Shown in pieces: positions 11,662 to 19,740 of a DNA stretch of 21,506 nucleotides; position 1 is the first letter of the stretch, and each line of letters starts with the position of its first letter. This DNA is from an uncultured Christensenellaceae bacterium (GTDB taxonomy: Bacteria; Bacillota; Clostridia; Christensenellales; CAG-314), in contig CAJUIZ010000011.1 in the NCBI GenBank assembly GCA_910586625.1, positions 1 to 21,506 on the forward strand, written 5' to 3'. The position numbers and the translations under genes are program-made. Under the pieces are notes generated by a model. The model saw only the letters and a program-made list of their open reading frames with translations, was not told where the DNA came from and searched no databases.

Positions 11662-12288
11662 CTATTCGTCCGATTGTTCGTCCGCGCCCAAGCCGCGAAC
11701 TATTGCGTTTACCGTATCGAAACCGTAGCCGCGGCTTAAAAGGTAACGTTGCAGCTTTTGCGCTGTTTTTGCATCGCGCGGTTTATTACGCATATACTTG
11801 TCTGCAAGCGCGACAGCCGAAGCTTCGGACAAATCGGACGGCACGACGCAATAGCTGTCTATAATTTCGCGCGGAACGCCTTTTAGTTGCAGTTCCTGCT
11901 TTATGCGGCGTTCACCCTTATTAGCCGAGTTTTGCTCGACGTACAGCTTGGCGTACGCTTCGTCGTCCACGTAGCGGTATTCTTCCAACTTTTCCAACAC
12001 ATAGGATATGATTCTCGAAGAATAACCTTTGCCCGTAAGATAATCGCGCATTTGTCTGCGCGTCTTCATAGCGCGGGACAAATAACCTACCGCTTTGGTT
12101 AACGCTACCGACTTGTCGCTGTCGAACACCGCTTCGGCAAGCGTCTGCTCGGATACTTCCTTACCTATTTTCAATCCCAACTTCATTACCGTCAGCATTT
12201 CCAAGCCGAAGGCAAATTCGCCGTCGATATATACGTTAGCGCGGGTTTTGTTATTTTTTTGAATCTGAATATCCGTTATCTTTGGCAT
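11662..12288 (-). CDS. recX: RecX regulatory protein
   Basis: 208 aa from ATG 12288 (MPKITDIQIQKNNKTRANVY). RecX binds RecA filaments and modulates recombination and the SOS response. The protein shows repeated three-helix RecX units: TRRQMRDYLTGKGYSS with VLEKLEEYRYVDDEAYAKLYVE (about 80-125), GERRIKQELQLKGVPREIID (about 131-150) and AQKLQRYLLSRGYGFDTVNAIV (about 183-204). No ribosome site precedes the start. Instead a -10 TATAAT ends six bases before the ATG, so the message is probably leaderless. No RecA gene is in the window. Followed by a strong terminator. Confidence 0.9.
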   Translation of the reverse strand: MPKITDIQIQKNNKTRANVYIDGEFAFGLEMLTVMKLGLKIGKEVSEQTLAEAVFDSDKSVALTKAVGYLSRAMKTRRQMRDYLTGKGYSSRIISYVLEKLEEYRYVDDEAYAKLYVEQNSANKGERRIKQELQLKGVPREIIDSYCVVPSDLSEASAVALADKYMRNKPRDAKTAQKLQRYLLSRGYGFDTVNAIVRGLGADEQSDE

Positions 12289-12294
12289 AGAACA

Positions 12295-12323
12295 ATTATA
12301 ATACAGATTTTCGCAAAAATCAA
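12295..12323 (-). promoter_or_regulatory. recX promoter, positioned for a leaderless transcript
   Basis: On the - strand TTGATT (12323-12318), a 17-base spacer and TATAAT (12300-12295). Six bases then precede the recX ATG, placing the expected transcription start at or next to the A of ATG. The -35 overlaps the stop codon of the gene at 12320. Confidence 0.65.
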
Positions 12324-12700
12324 CTGCGTAATTGGCGGTAACGTTCCACAGCCTGACGGTATTTGGCGGCAATCTTGGTAACGTAAGTCTGTCTGTCGAC
12401 GGGCGAAAGCGTTTCCATATATTCTTTGTCAGCAAGGCGCATTATGGGGTTGGATATAATTTCGTCCGAATCGAGAATGGCTTCCACTCGCTTGTAAAAC
12501 TCCTGCTCTTCGCAAAAGCCGTCGTAGTCGTAAATCTGCCGTTGAAGTCTGCGGTGCTGTTCTTCCCCCACCTTGCGCGCGTTTAGCCCGTTGGTTGCGG
12601 CGATTTCCTTCTCGGTGTCGATATCCTTCTTCGCTTGTTCCCAAAACCCGCTTTTTAGGCGGTTCTTCGCCTTCTTGGCATACTCCTTAAACGTAGACAT
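12320..12700 (-). CDS. Conserved-looking hypothetical protein (126 aa)
   Basis: ATG 12700 is chosen for GGAGG six bases upstream; the frame is open beyond, into the rpsU terminator. The product is soluble and mostly helical: FKEYAKKAKNRLKSGFWEQ at the N-terminus, a charged middle (EEQHRRLQRQIYDYDGFCEEQEFYKR) and PIMRLADKEYMETLSPVDRQ followed by YVTKIAAKYRQAVERYRQ. I do not recognise a named family. It occupies the place after rpsU where yqeY often lies in Firmicutes, but lacks YqeY features. Tidy spacing and normal codon use suggest a real housekeeping-type gene. Confidence 0.7.
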   Translation of the reverse strand: MSTFKEYAKKAKNRLKSGFWEQAKKDIDTEKEIAATNGLNARKVGEEQHRRLQRQIYDYDGFCEEQEFYKRVEAILDSDEIISNPIMRLADKEYMETLSPVDRQTYVTKIAAKYRQAVERYRQLRS

Positions 12701-12759
12701 AAGTACCTCCGAATCTTTTACCAAATTACGCTTGGTTTTTCGATAAATCGAGTAAATAT

Positions 12760-12793
12760 AAAACTGCCCGTCGCTTAAGCAACAAGCAGTTTT
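12760..12793 (-). terminator. Terminator after rpsU
   Basis: AAAACTGC (12760-12767) pairs GCAGTTTT (12786-12793), with an inner TTGC/GCGA-like extension. Read leftward, the stem ends in TTTTATA, consistent with termination of the rpsU message. Confidence 0.65.
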
Positions 12794-12836
12794 CATCTTT
12801 GGTAAACATGGATTCTTTGGTACGCAAACGGACTAA

Positions 12837-13013
12837 TTACATTTTGCTGCGTTTTCTCGCGGCTTCCGCTTTCTTTTTGCGTCTGACACTGGGTTTTTCG
12901 TATTGTTCTTTTTTACGAAGGTCGCCAATGATACCGTCTCTGGCGCAACGTCTCTTGAAACGACGCAATGCGCTGTCCAACGTTTCGTTTTCTCCGACTT
13001 TGATTGTAGCCAT
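12837..13013 (-). CDS. rpsU: 30S ribosomal protein S21
   Basis: 58 aa from ATG 13013. MATIKVGENETLDSALRRFK, the run RRCARDGIIGDLRKKEQYEKP and the basic tail RRKKKAEAARKRSKM are the bacterial S21 pattern; the usual length is 58-71 aa. S21 sits on the 30S platform near the anti-Shine-Dalgarno sequence and helps initiation. GGGGG lies nine bases upstream, and an AAGGA sits directly against the start. Own promoter (13061-13089) and terminator (12760-12793) make it a single-gene unit downstream of the HIT gene. Confidence 0.95.
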   Translation of the reverse strand: MATIKVGENETLDSALRRFKRRCARDGIIGDLRKKEQYEKPSVRRKKKAEAARKRSKM

Positions 13014-13060
13014 TTCCTTTTCGCCCCCTTTCCGTATCAATGGTAAGTTTCGTTCTTGAT

Positions 13061-13089
13061 TATTATGCCATACGGCAAGCAAATTGTCA
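13061..13089 (-). promoter_or_regulatory. rpsU promoter
   Basis: On the - strand TTGACA (13089-13084), a 17-base spacer and CATAAT (13066-13061), with TG one base before the -10. Near-consensus, as expected for a ribosomal protein gene. A dyad CATATG...CATATG (13136-13157), with GCGTACGC inside, lies between it and the HIT stop codon. Confidence 0.75.
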
Positions 13090-13169
13090 ATTATTTACGT
13101 TCAACAAAAACCAAGAATTTTTGCGGTTCGGCACAACATATGAACGCGTACGCATATGCCCACACGAAG

Positions 13170-13574
13170 TTATTGTATTGCTAACCGCTCGCAGATTTCG
13201 GCAAGATTCATATCGAACCTGTCGTTTAAGCCCCAAGTATTCAGTCCGTCCCCTTCCTTGCGGGGAATTATGTGAAAATGCAGATGAAATACCGACTGCT
13301 GCGCCGACTTGCCGCTGGCGTTGAGAACGTTTACGCCCGTATAGCCGCAATTTTCAACGTAATGACGGCTTATCTTTTGCACCGCCGCCGTTACCGCTTG
13401 CAAATCGTCCGAGCTGCAGTCGAGAACGTTGACGCAATGCTTCTTGGGGATTACGAGCGTATGCCCCACACTGTCGCAGGATATATCCAAAAAAGCGTAC
13501 ACATATTCGTCTTCGTAAATTTTATAGGACGGAATTTCGCCCCTTATAATTTTGCAGAAAATACAATCGTTCAT
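13170..13574 (-). CDS. HIT family (Hint/PKCI-like) nucleotide hydrolase
   Basis: 134 aa from ATG 13574, overlapping the mtaB stop by the ATGA arrangement. Histidine-triad proteins hydrolyse purine nucleoside phosphoramidates and aminoacyl-adenylates, cytoplasmic. The triad is HLHFHIIP with His97, His99 and His101. N-terminal CIFCKIIRGEIPSYKIYED carries Cys4 and Cys7 of the usual zinc site. AFLDI and GHTLVIPKKH are canonical. The order prmA-mtaB-hit-rpsU is common in Clostridia; translational coupling to mtaB is suggested by the overlap. Confidence 0.93.
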   Translation of the reverse strand: MNDCIFCKIIRGEIPSYKIYEDEYVYAFLDISCDSVGHTLVIPKKHCVNVLDCSSDDLQAVTAAVQKISRHYVENCGYTGVNVLNASGKSAQQSVFHLHFHIIPRKEGDGLNTWGLNDRFDMNLAEICERLAIQ

Positions 13575-14806
13575 ACTATTTCTCCTTTGGCGCCGTCCAA
13601 ATACGGCTCCGTTATTTTTACGTCAACTATACTGTTTATCTTTACGTCGCCCGAAAAATATACCCGCAAATATTCCTTGGAATAGCCTTCGAAAAAGCCT
13701 TCGCGCTTACGTTCGGCAAGTACCGATACCTGCTTACCGACAAAGTTTTCGGCAAATTTTTTCTTTAATGTCAGTTTGATTTTGCCGAGAATTTCGGCGC
13801 GCTCCGCTTTTACCGCGTAATCTACATCCCGCCAACCGTACGCGACCGTACCTTCGCGCGGGGAATACGGAAACACGTGGATATCCGCAAAGCCGACCTT
13901 TCGTACAAAGTCGCATGTGGTTTGAAACTCTTCGTCCGTTTCGCCGCAAAAGCCCGCTATAACGTCCGTGGTTATACCCGCGTCGGGGAAATACTCGCGT
14001 ATCAGACGCACCGCTTGATAATACTGTTCGGAAGTATATTTACGGTTCATACGTTTGAGCGTTTCGTCGCAGCCGCTTTGCAGCGACAAATGGAAATGCG
14101 GGCAAAAGTCTATCTGCGTAAGACTTGCCAAAAGCTCGCGCGTTATTACACGGGCTTCCAAGCTGCCCAAGCGGATTCGCGTACGCGTCCCCTTCAAGGC
14201 GTTGAACAGATGCGGCAGGCTCTGCCCCGTATCTCGCCCGAACTGCGAAATATCTATACCTATTAAAACCGTTTCGGCGGACGTTACCGAACTGACTTCG
14301 CTGACAACGTCAGCAATACTGCGGGAACGGCTTCGTCCGCGCAGATACGGCACTATGCAGTAGCTGCAAAAGTTGTTGCAGCCGTCTTGAATCTTGACGA
14401 AAGCGCGGGTACGCTCCTGAGCGGCAAAGTCGTTTTCCGTATACTTACCGTTAACGCGCTCGACAGCTATGCCTGAGCGTTCTATTTCGTCGGCTATTTT
14501 CGTCTTGTTTGACACCCCGCGAATTAGCGTTACGTTGTCTATATCGGCAAATTGTTCCGCGTTTTTTTCCGTCGCGCAGCCGACGACTATCACCCGACAA
14601 TTCGGGTTTAGCCTGCGGGCGCGGGCTATTGCTTGACGAGACTTCTTTTCCGCTTCGCGCGTGATTGCGCAGGTGTTGATTACGAAAACGTCTGCGCGTT
14701 TGAGCCCGTGAAACGCCGTATGCCCCGCGTTAACGAGCCGACGAATAATTTGTCCGCTTTCGTACAAATTGGTTTTACACCCCAGCGTAAACACCGATAC
14801 AGTCAT
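13571..14806 (-). CDS. mtaB: tRNA (t6A37) methylthiotransferase MtaB
   Basis: 411 aa from ATG 14806 (MTVSVFTLGCKTNLYESGQI), chosen because it overlaps the prmA stop as ATGA; the frame is open 13 codons further upstream inside prmA. MtaB adds a methylthio group to t6A37 in tRNAs reading ANN codons. Domain order: UPF0004 domain with cluster-binding Cys10 (LGCKTN), Cys46 (INTCAIT) and Cys77 (VGCATE); radical-SAM core with DGCNNFCSYC (Cys143, 147, 150) followed by VPYLRGRSRSR; and a C-terminal TRAM-like region (KQVSVLAERKREGFFEGYS). The LGCKTN rather than LGCxKN motif fits MtaB rather than RimO or MiaB. Confidence 0.93.
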   Translation of the reverse strand: MTVSVFTLGCKTNLYESGQIIRRLVNAGHTAFHGLKRADVFVINTCAITREAEKKSRQAIARARRLNPNCRVIVVGCATEKNAEQFADIDNVTLIRGVSNKTKIADEIERSGIAVERVNGKYTENDFAAQERTRAFVKIQDGCNNFCSYCIVPYLRGRSRSRSIADVVSEVSSVTSAETVLIGIDISQFGRDTGQSLPHLFNALKGTRTRIRLGSLEARVITRELLASLTQIDFCPHFHLSLQSGCDETLKRMNRKYTSEQYYQAVRLIREYFPDAGITTDVIAGFCGETDEEFQTTCDFVRKVGFADIHVFPYSPREGTVAYGWRDVDYAVKAERAEILGKIKLTLKKKFAENFVGKQVSVLAERKREGFFEGYSKEYLRVYFSGDVKINSIVDVKITEPYLDGAKGEIV

Positions 14807-15714
14807 TTTGCACGCCCTTTTGCCTTTAACAGCAGCGCGCGCCATTCGCCCTGCGATTTTACTTCGGCAACGTCAAAAATATCCGAATAAAGCTCGGTTA
14901 CATATTGAAGCTTTACGTCCAAAATGCCCGACAAAACGACGAGCGAATCCGCCGTTATAACGCTTGCGATATCGTTATGCAGCAACGCAAGAATATCCGC
15001 CGTAAGATTAGCGAATACTACGTCGAACTTGCCGTCCGTTTGCTCGGTAAGGTTTCCAGTTTTAATTGCGCATTTATCAGTTAATCCGTTTATTGCGGCG
15101 TTGTGACGCGCAACGGCGGTTGCCTGCTCGTCTATATCCACAAGCTCGGCGCGTTTCGCCCCCATAAGAAGCGCGGACAGCCCCAATATTCCGCTGCCGC
15201 AGCCGATGTCCAATACGCGCTTATCCGACAAATTCAATTGTTCGGCAAGCTGCAAGCACATGGAAGTAGTTTCGTGCTGACCCGTGCCGAACGCTACGCC
15301 AGTATCTAACAACAGCACGAGCTTATCCGTTTTGCATGTTTGCCATTCGGGACAGATGACTATCCTGTCCGTTTCGATGGGACGGAAAGTTTCCCGAAAC
15401 TTAGCCACCCATAAGTCGCCGTCCACCGAGCTTACAGTCACGGCAAGACTGCCCGCGTTGGAAAGAGCAGCCAGCTTGCCGCGCAAAAAAGCTACGGCGG
15501 CTTCCGTATCGGATACTGCGCAATAGCCCTTGACTACTACTTCGTCGACGTAATTCAGTTCCGCCGAGTCGTCTTTGTAGTCCCACGAAGCGTTGTCGTA
15601 CAAATCGTTTCTGTCGTATATACTTATTCCGTCCATACATACTTCTTGCAGAAAATATGCAACCACTTCCGACGCTTCGGAAGTGGTTTTGACTGAAATT
15701 TCCGAATAAATCAT
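14803..15714 (-). CDS. prmA: Ribosomal protein L11 methyltransferase
   Basis: 303 aa from ATG 15714, with AAGGAG seven bases upstream. PrmA trimethylates L11 with S-adenosylmethionine. The N-terminal substrate-binding part (about 1-95) is followed by WVAKFRETFRP (102-112), DTGVAFGTGQHETTSMCL (137-154) and the SAM-binding VLDIGCGSGILGL (167-179), with VVFANLTADIL (232-242) as the catalytic-loop motif. The ending GEWRALLLKAK is also typical. In many Clostridia rsmE lies between prmA and mtaB; here prmA runs straight into mtaB, so rsmE is elsewhere or lost. Confidence 0.93.
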   Translation of the reverse strand: MIYSEISVKTTSEASEVVAYFLQEVCMDGISIYDRNDLYDNASWDYKDDSAELNYVDEVVVKGYCAVSDTEAAVAFLRGKLAALSNAGSLAVTVSSVDGDLWVAKFRETFRPIETDRIVICPEWQTCKTDKLVLLLDTGVAFGTGQHETTSMCLQLAEQLNLSDKRVLDIGCGSGILGLSALLMGAKRAELVDIDEQATAVARHNAAINGLTDKCAIKTGNLTEQTDGKFDVVFANLTADILALLHNDIASVITADSLVVLSGILDVKLQYVTELYSDIFDVAEVKSQGEWRALLLKAKGRAK

Positions 15715-15748
15715 AGTAACTCCTTACCTAACGAAAAACAAGACACTC

Positions 15749-16072
15749 TTACTTAATAAGAATGTCTATCAAAACTTTGGCGTTTTCCCACTCGCGCTTG
15801 TTTATTTCGTAAAGCTCGCGTCCCTTCTCCGTAATGGTATAATACTTACGGGTTGCGCCGACGTTCTCGCCCCATATCCCCTTGATGCACTCCATGTCTT
15901 CCAAGCGGTGATACGCCGAATACAGGCTTTGTTCGTTAGGCACGTACAGGTTGTTCGTTTTCTTTGTTATAAATTTACGAATCTCGTTGCCATATTTTGT
16001 TCCGCTTAGAAGCGCGGATAACACAAACGTGTCGATGTGACCCCTGAGTAGGTCGCTGGAAATTACTTTCAT
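15749..16072 (-). CDS. PadR family transcriptional regulator
   Basis: 107 aa from ATG 16072, with GGAGA eight bases upstream. An N-terminal winged-helix domain shows the PadR pattern: DTFVLSALLSGTKYGNEIRKF (about 14-34), NEQSLYSAYHRLEDMECIKG (about 46-65, recognition helix) and RKYYTITEKGRELYE (about 75-89, wing). The C-terminal dimer helix is short, as in the small PadR-s1 type. PadR repressors usually control transporters, drug efflux or stress genes. None lies alongside, so its target may be its own gene or the prmA operon 34 bases downstream. An imperfect dyad CTATGTCTATCATATAG lies just upstream of its start and may be its operator. Confidence 0.88.
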   Translation of the reverse strand: MKVISSDLLRGHIDTFVLSALLSGTKYGNEIRKFITKKTNNLYVPNEQSLYSAYHRLEDMECIKGIWGENVGATRKYYTITEKGRELYEINKREWENAKVLIDILIK

Positions 16073-16536
16073 CTTTGGTTCTCCATACTATGTCTATCAT
16101 ATAGATTAGCACGGAGACAACTATTTGTAAAGCGACAAAAGGGTATTTTTCAAAAAATAAATTTGTATATATTTTTTCGCAAATGTGGAACTACGTGAAA
16201 CAACGGCAAGACGGCGTAACTGCCGCGGCAACGGTATGCGAAATGCGTGAGTTTAGGGAAAAATAACCACCGAGAAGCAATTTAGCACTTCCGTTATACC
16301 ACAATATATCCATTTACGTCCACAAATAACCACTTTCGGATTGTTGGACAATACAAGCTTTTTCCGTATAAAGAACGTACGGTTTTCAGCCGCAAACCGA
16401 ACGTAAATGCATACGGGCGAACCGTAGAAATGCGGCTCGCCCGTATATTATAATTTCAGTATTGCTTATTTTACAGTAACGCATTGCGTTTGCCGCTTTG
16501 CAACTTTTTTAATAGTCTATCCCGAAAAACTACAGA
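16073..16536. other. 464-bp intergenic region with two adjacent hairpins
   Basis: No credible gene. The right half carries ACGT-a-CGGTTT (16375-16385) pairing AAACCG-a-ACGT (16394-16404), and, six bases on, ATACGGGCGA (16411-16420) pairing TCGCCCGTAT (16437-16446) with an inner ACCG/CGG match. They are on the exit side of dnaJ and may be its terminator pair or part of a structured RNA; neither has a clear T run. The left half contains the padR promoter region, with TTTACA and TAATCT 17 bases apart on the - strand as one possibility. Confidence 0.5.
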
Positions 16537-17679
16537 TTACTTTTGGTACAACTTGGACAGTTCGTCGAGGTATTCCTTCTTTTTAGAGTAATTCTTTATA
16601 GAGCAATCGCGCTCGAAATCTTCCAAAGCCCTGCGCTGAGAACGCGTTATTCCTTTCGGTACTTCGACGCTTACAGTCGCGTACAAATCGCCCGTTATTC
16701 CGCGCGCGGTGCGTATACCCCTTCCGCGGAAACGCAGAGTTTCGCCGTTTGCCGTGCCTTCCGCCAACTTATGTATAAACACTCCGTCGGGGGAAGGAAT
16801 TTCTATTTCGCCTCCGCAGGCTGCCGTTAGAAAGCTTACGGGAACGGTTACGCGCAAGTCGTAATTTTCACGCTTGAACAGCTTGCTTGGCTTGACAGAC
16901 ATTACCAAAAGCAAATTTCCGCAGCGTCCCCCCTTGCCCTTGGGCGCGTTGCCTTCACCGGCAAGCTGCAAAACCGCGCCGTGTTCTACCCCTGCGGGTA
17001 TGGAAACGTTTATAACCTTGTTCTTTTTGACAACGCCTTTGCCGCCGCAGGACTTGCAGGTATCCGTAACTATCTTGCCGCTGCCGCCGCACTTATCGCA
17101 AGGACCGACTGTAATCTGCTGACCGAAAATCGTGTTGTGAACCTGTCTTACCTGACCGCTGCCGCCGCACTTATCGCACGTTTTAAGACTGCTGTCGTCC
17201 TTTGCTCCCGATCCGCCGCAGCTTGGACAGCGTTCCACGCGAGTAAAGTTAATAGGCTTTTTACAACCGAGAATCGACTCCATAAAAGTTAACTCCACGG
17301 TGTATGTTATATCGCTGCCGACGGACGAAGCCGCGCTTCTTCTACGCGTTTGCCCGCCGCCGAAGCCGAAAGCCCCAGAAAACATATCGAATATATCGTC
17401 AAAGCCGCTCGCAGAAAATCCGCCACCGCCGCCGAACGGGTTGAAGCCGCTCGCGCCGTCCATATCCATTTCGCCGCGGTCGTACTTGCCGCGTTTGTCG
17501 GGATCGCCCACTACGGAATACGCTTCGTTTACTTCCTTGAACTTTTCCGCCGCGGCATTGTCGCCCGGATGTAGGTCGGGATGGTACTGCTTAGCCATCT
17601 TGCGGTACGCCGATTTAATCTGATCCTGCGACGCGTTTTTGTCTACGCCGAGAATTTTGTAATAATCTTTTTGTGGCAT
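16537..17679 (-). CDS. dnaJ: Chaperone protein DnaJ
   Basis: 380 aa from ATG 17679, with AAGGGGAT upstream. DnaJ delivers unfolded proteins to DnaK and stimulates its ATPase. J-domain (1-70) with the essential HPD at 33-35; Gly/Phe-rich linker (about 75-110); zinc-finger domain with four CxxCGGxG repeats starting at Cys151, Cys168, Cys194 and Cys208; then the C-terminal substrate-binding domains. All four zinc modules are present, so this is a type I DnaJ of normal length. Last gene of the hrcA-grpE-dnaK-dnaJ operon; a 15-bp hairpin in the gap after dnaK may lower or separate its expression. Confidence 0.97.
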   Translation of the reverse strand: MPQKDYYKILGVDKNASQDQIKSAYRKMAKQYHPDLHPGDNAAAEKFKEVNEAYSVVGDPDKRGKYDRGEMDMDGASGFNPFGGGGGFSASGFDDIFDMFSGAFGFGGGQTRRRSAASSVGSDITYTVELTFMESILGCKKPINFTRVERCPSCGGSGAKDDSSLKTCDKCGGSGQVRQVHNTIFGQQITVGPCDKCGGSGKIVTDTCKSCGGKGVVKKNKVINVSIPAGVEHGAVLQLAGEGNAPKGKGGRCGNLLLVMSVKPSKLFKRENYDLRVTVPVSFLTAACGGEIEIPSPDGVFIHKLAEGTANGETLRFRGRGIRTARGITGDLYATVSVEVPKGITRSQRRALEDFERDCSIKNYSKKKEYLDELSKLYQK

Positions 17680-17697
17680 TTTATCCCCTTAACTGCC

Positions 17698-17733
17698 AAC
17701 GCAAAGTCTTGCTTAATTGCAAGACTTTGCGTT
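17698..17733 (-). other. Perfect 15-bp hairpin between dnaK and dnaJ
   Basis: AACGCAAAGTCTTGC (17698-17712) pairs GCAAGACTTTGCGTT (17719-17733) around TTAATT. No T run follows in the direction of transcription, and only about 18 bases separate it from the dnaJ start. It is more likely an RNA processing, stability or attenuation element within the operon message than a full terminator. Confidence 0.7.
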
Positions 17734-17833
17734 ACAATCGCTTAATAATTATACTTTACAACGAATTTTGCCTTACGTCACCCGCGCTTGAACGATAATA
17801 GACGACGCTTATTGCAAAAAACTGCGTATCAGG

Positions 17834-19651
17834 CTATTTTTCTTCGTCGTGAACGTCGTATTTTACTTCGCTTCCGTCCTGCTGCTGCGCGCCTTGCTGA
17901 GCTTGCTGAGCGGCTTGATAGAACTTTTGGAATATTGCGGCGGAGCTTTGAGCGATTCTGTCTGTTTCCGCCTTGAATTCTTCCGTAGTTGCGCCGTCCT
18001 TTTCCAGCACTTCCTTGCCCTTCTTGATGTCTTCTTCAAGGTGCTCCTTGTCCGCAGCGTCTAATTTGTCGCCGCTTTCGCGAATGAACTGTTCCAAAGA
18101 CAGCACCATTTGATCCAGTCCGTTGCGAGCTTCCACCTGTTCGCGGCGTTTTTTGTCTTCTTCGGCGTACTTTTCCGCATCCTTTACAGCCTTGTCGATA
18201 TCCGCGTCCGAAAGGTTGGTGGACGACGTAATGGTAACGGACTGTTCCTTTTGCGTGCCGAGATCCTTAGCGGTAACGTGAACTATGCCGTTGGCGTCGA
18301 TATCGAACTTGACTTCGATTTGCGGAATTCCGCGCGGAGCGGGAGCAATACCCGTCAATTGGAAACGACCGAGAGTTTTGTTATCCGCCGCCATTTCGCG
18401 TTCGCCCTGCAATACGTGAATATCCACGCTGGTTTGGTTATCCGCAGCGGTAGAAAACACCTGCGACTTGCTTGTGGGTATAGTTGTGTTGCGTTCGATA
18501 AGCTTAGCCATAACTCCGCCCAAAACTTCGATACCAAGCGACAACGGGGTAACGTCCAAAAGCAGTACGTCCTTGACTTCGCCGCCCAAAACGCCGCCTT
18601 GAATCGCCGCGCCTACCGCTACGCATTCGTCGGGGTTGATACCCTTGTAAGGCTCTTTTCCGCTGAAATTCTTAACCGCTTCCACAACGGCGGGAATACG
18701 CGTAGAACCGCCTACCAAAATTACGCGGTTAAGGTCGTTGTTGATAACGCCTGCGTCCGTCATAGCCTTCTTCATAGGCTCGATTGTCTTCTTGATAAGC
18801 CCGTCGATAAGGCTCTCGAACTTGGCGCGGGTAATTTCCACTTCCAAGTGCTTGGGACCCGTTGCGTCCGCTGTGATAAACGGTAACGAAACGGTGGTTT
18901 TAAGCGTAGCGGAAAGCTCGATTTTAGCCTTTTCGGCGGCTTCCTTCAATCTTTGCAAAGCCTGCTTGTCGTTAGACAAATCGATACCGCTGCTCTTTTT
19001 GAACTCCGCGATAATATAGTCCATAACAATCTTGTCTACGTCGTCGCCGCCCAAACGGTTGTTTCCGTTGGTTGCCAATACTTCGAATACGCCGTCGCCG
19101 ATTTCCAAAATGGAAACGTCGAACGTGCCGCCGCCAAGGTCGTAAATAAGTATTTTCTGATTTTTGTTTTCGCCCTTATCCAAACCGTACGCAAGAGCCG
19201 CCGCGGTAGGTTCGTTGATAATACGCAATACTTCCAACCCCGCAATTTTGCCCGCGTCCTTTGTAGCTTGACGCTGTGCGTCAGAGAAATACGCGGGAAC
19301 GGTGATAACCGCCTGCGAAACCTTTTCGCCCAAATACGCTTCGGCATCCGCCTTCAATTTAGACAGAATAATAGCGGAAATTTCCTGCGGAGAATACTTC
19401 TTACCGTCGATATCCACCGTATAATTGCTGCCCATCTCGCGCTTAATAGACAATACCGTCTTGTCGGCGTTGACAACCGCTTGACGTTTGGCTACCTGTC
19501 CTACGAGACGTTCGCCGTCCTTTGTAAAGCCTACCACCGAAGGGGTAGTTCTGTTGCCTTCCGCGTTGGCGATTACGACGGGTTCGCCGCCTTCCAATAC
19601 CGCTACGCAGCTGTTAGTCGTTCCAAGGTCTATACCTATAATTTTTCCCAT
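17834..19651 (-). CDS. dnaK: Molecular chaperone DnaK (Hsp70)
   Basis: 605 aa from ATG 19651, with AAGGAG upstream. ATPase domain with GIDLGTTNSCVAV (5-17), the hydrolysis/phosphate motif IYDLGGGTFDVSILEIGDG and VGGSTRIPAV, then linker DVLLLDVTPLSLGIEVLGG and a beta substrate-binding domain with helical lid. The tail is Gln-rich (QAAQQAQQGAQQQDG) and ends EVKYDVHDEEK. The region after VAKRQAVVNADKTVLSIKRE goes directly to GSNYTVDIDGKKYSP, lacking the roughly 24-residue insert of Gram-negative DnaK, which supports a Gram-positive host. Works with GrpE and DnaJ encoded on either side. Confidence 0.98.
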   Translation of the reverse strand: MGKIIGIDLGTTNSCVAVLEGGEPVVIANAEGNRTTPSVVGFTKDGERLVGQVAKRQAVVNADKTVLSIKREMGSNYTVDIDGKKYSPQEISAIILSKLKADAEAYLGEKVSQAVITVPAYFSDAQRQATKDAGKIAGLEVLRIINEPTAAALAYGLDKGENKNQKILIYDLGGGTFDVSILEIGDGVFEVLATNGNNRLGGDDVDKIVMDYIIAEFKKSSGIDLSNDKQALQRLKEAAEKAKIELSATLKTTVSLPFITADATGPKHLEVEITRAKFESLIDGLIKKTIEPMKKAMTDAGVINNDLNRVILVGGSTRIPAVVEAVKNFSGKEPYKGINPDECVAVGAAIQGGVLGGEVKDVLLLDVTPLSLGIEVLGGVMAKLIERNTTIPTSKSQVFSTAADNQTSVDIHVLQGEREMAADNKTLGRFQLTGIAPAPRGIPQIEVKFDIDANGIVHVTAKDLGTQKEQSVTITSSTNLSDADIDKAVKDAEKYAEEDKKRREQVEARNGLDQMVLSLEQFIRESGDKLDAADKEHLEEDIKKGKEVLEKDGATTEEFKAETDRIAQSSAAIFQKFYQAAQQAQQGAQQQDGSEVKYDVHDEEK

Positions 19652-19740
19652 AATATATCTCCTTTTTGATTAGTTACGTTTATATTTTTTCGCTTTACAA
19701 GCGGAAATATCTATTTGAACACGCAGCCGAGTTAAAGCTG

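Noticed and set aside
18110..18886. Long + strand open frames opposite dnaK, such as a 258-aa frame
   Set aside because: Antisense shadows of a highly biased coding sequence; no ribosome site or domain.
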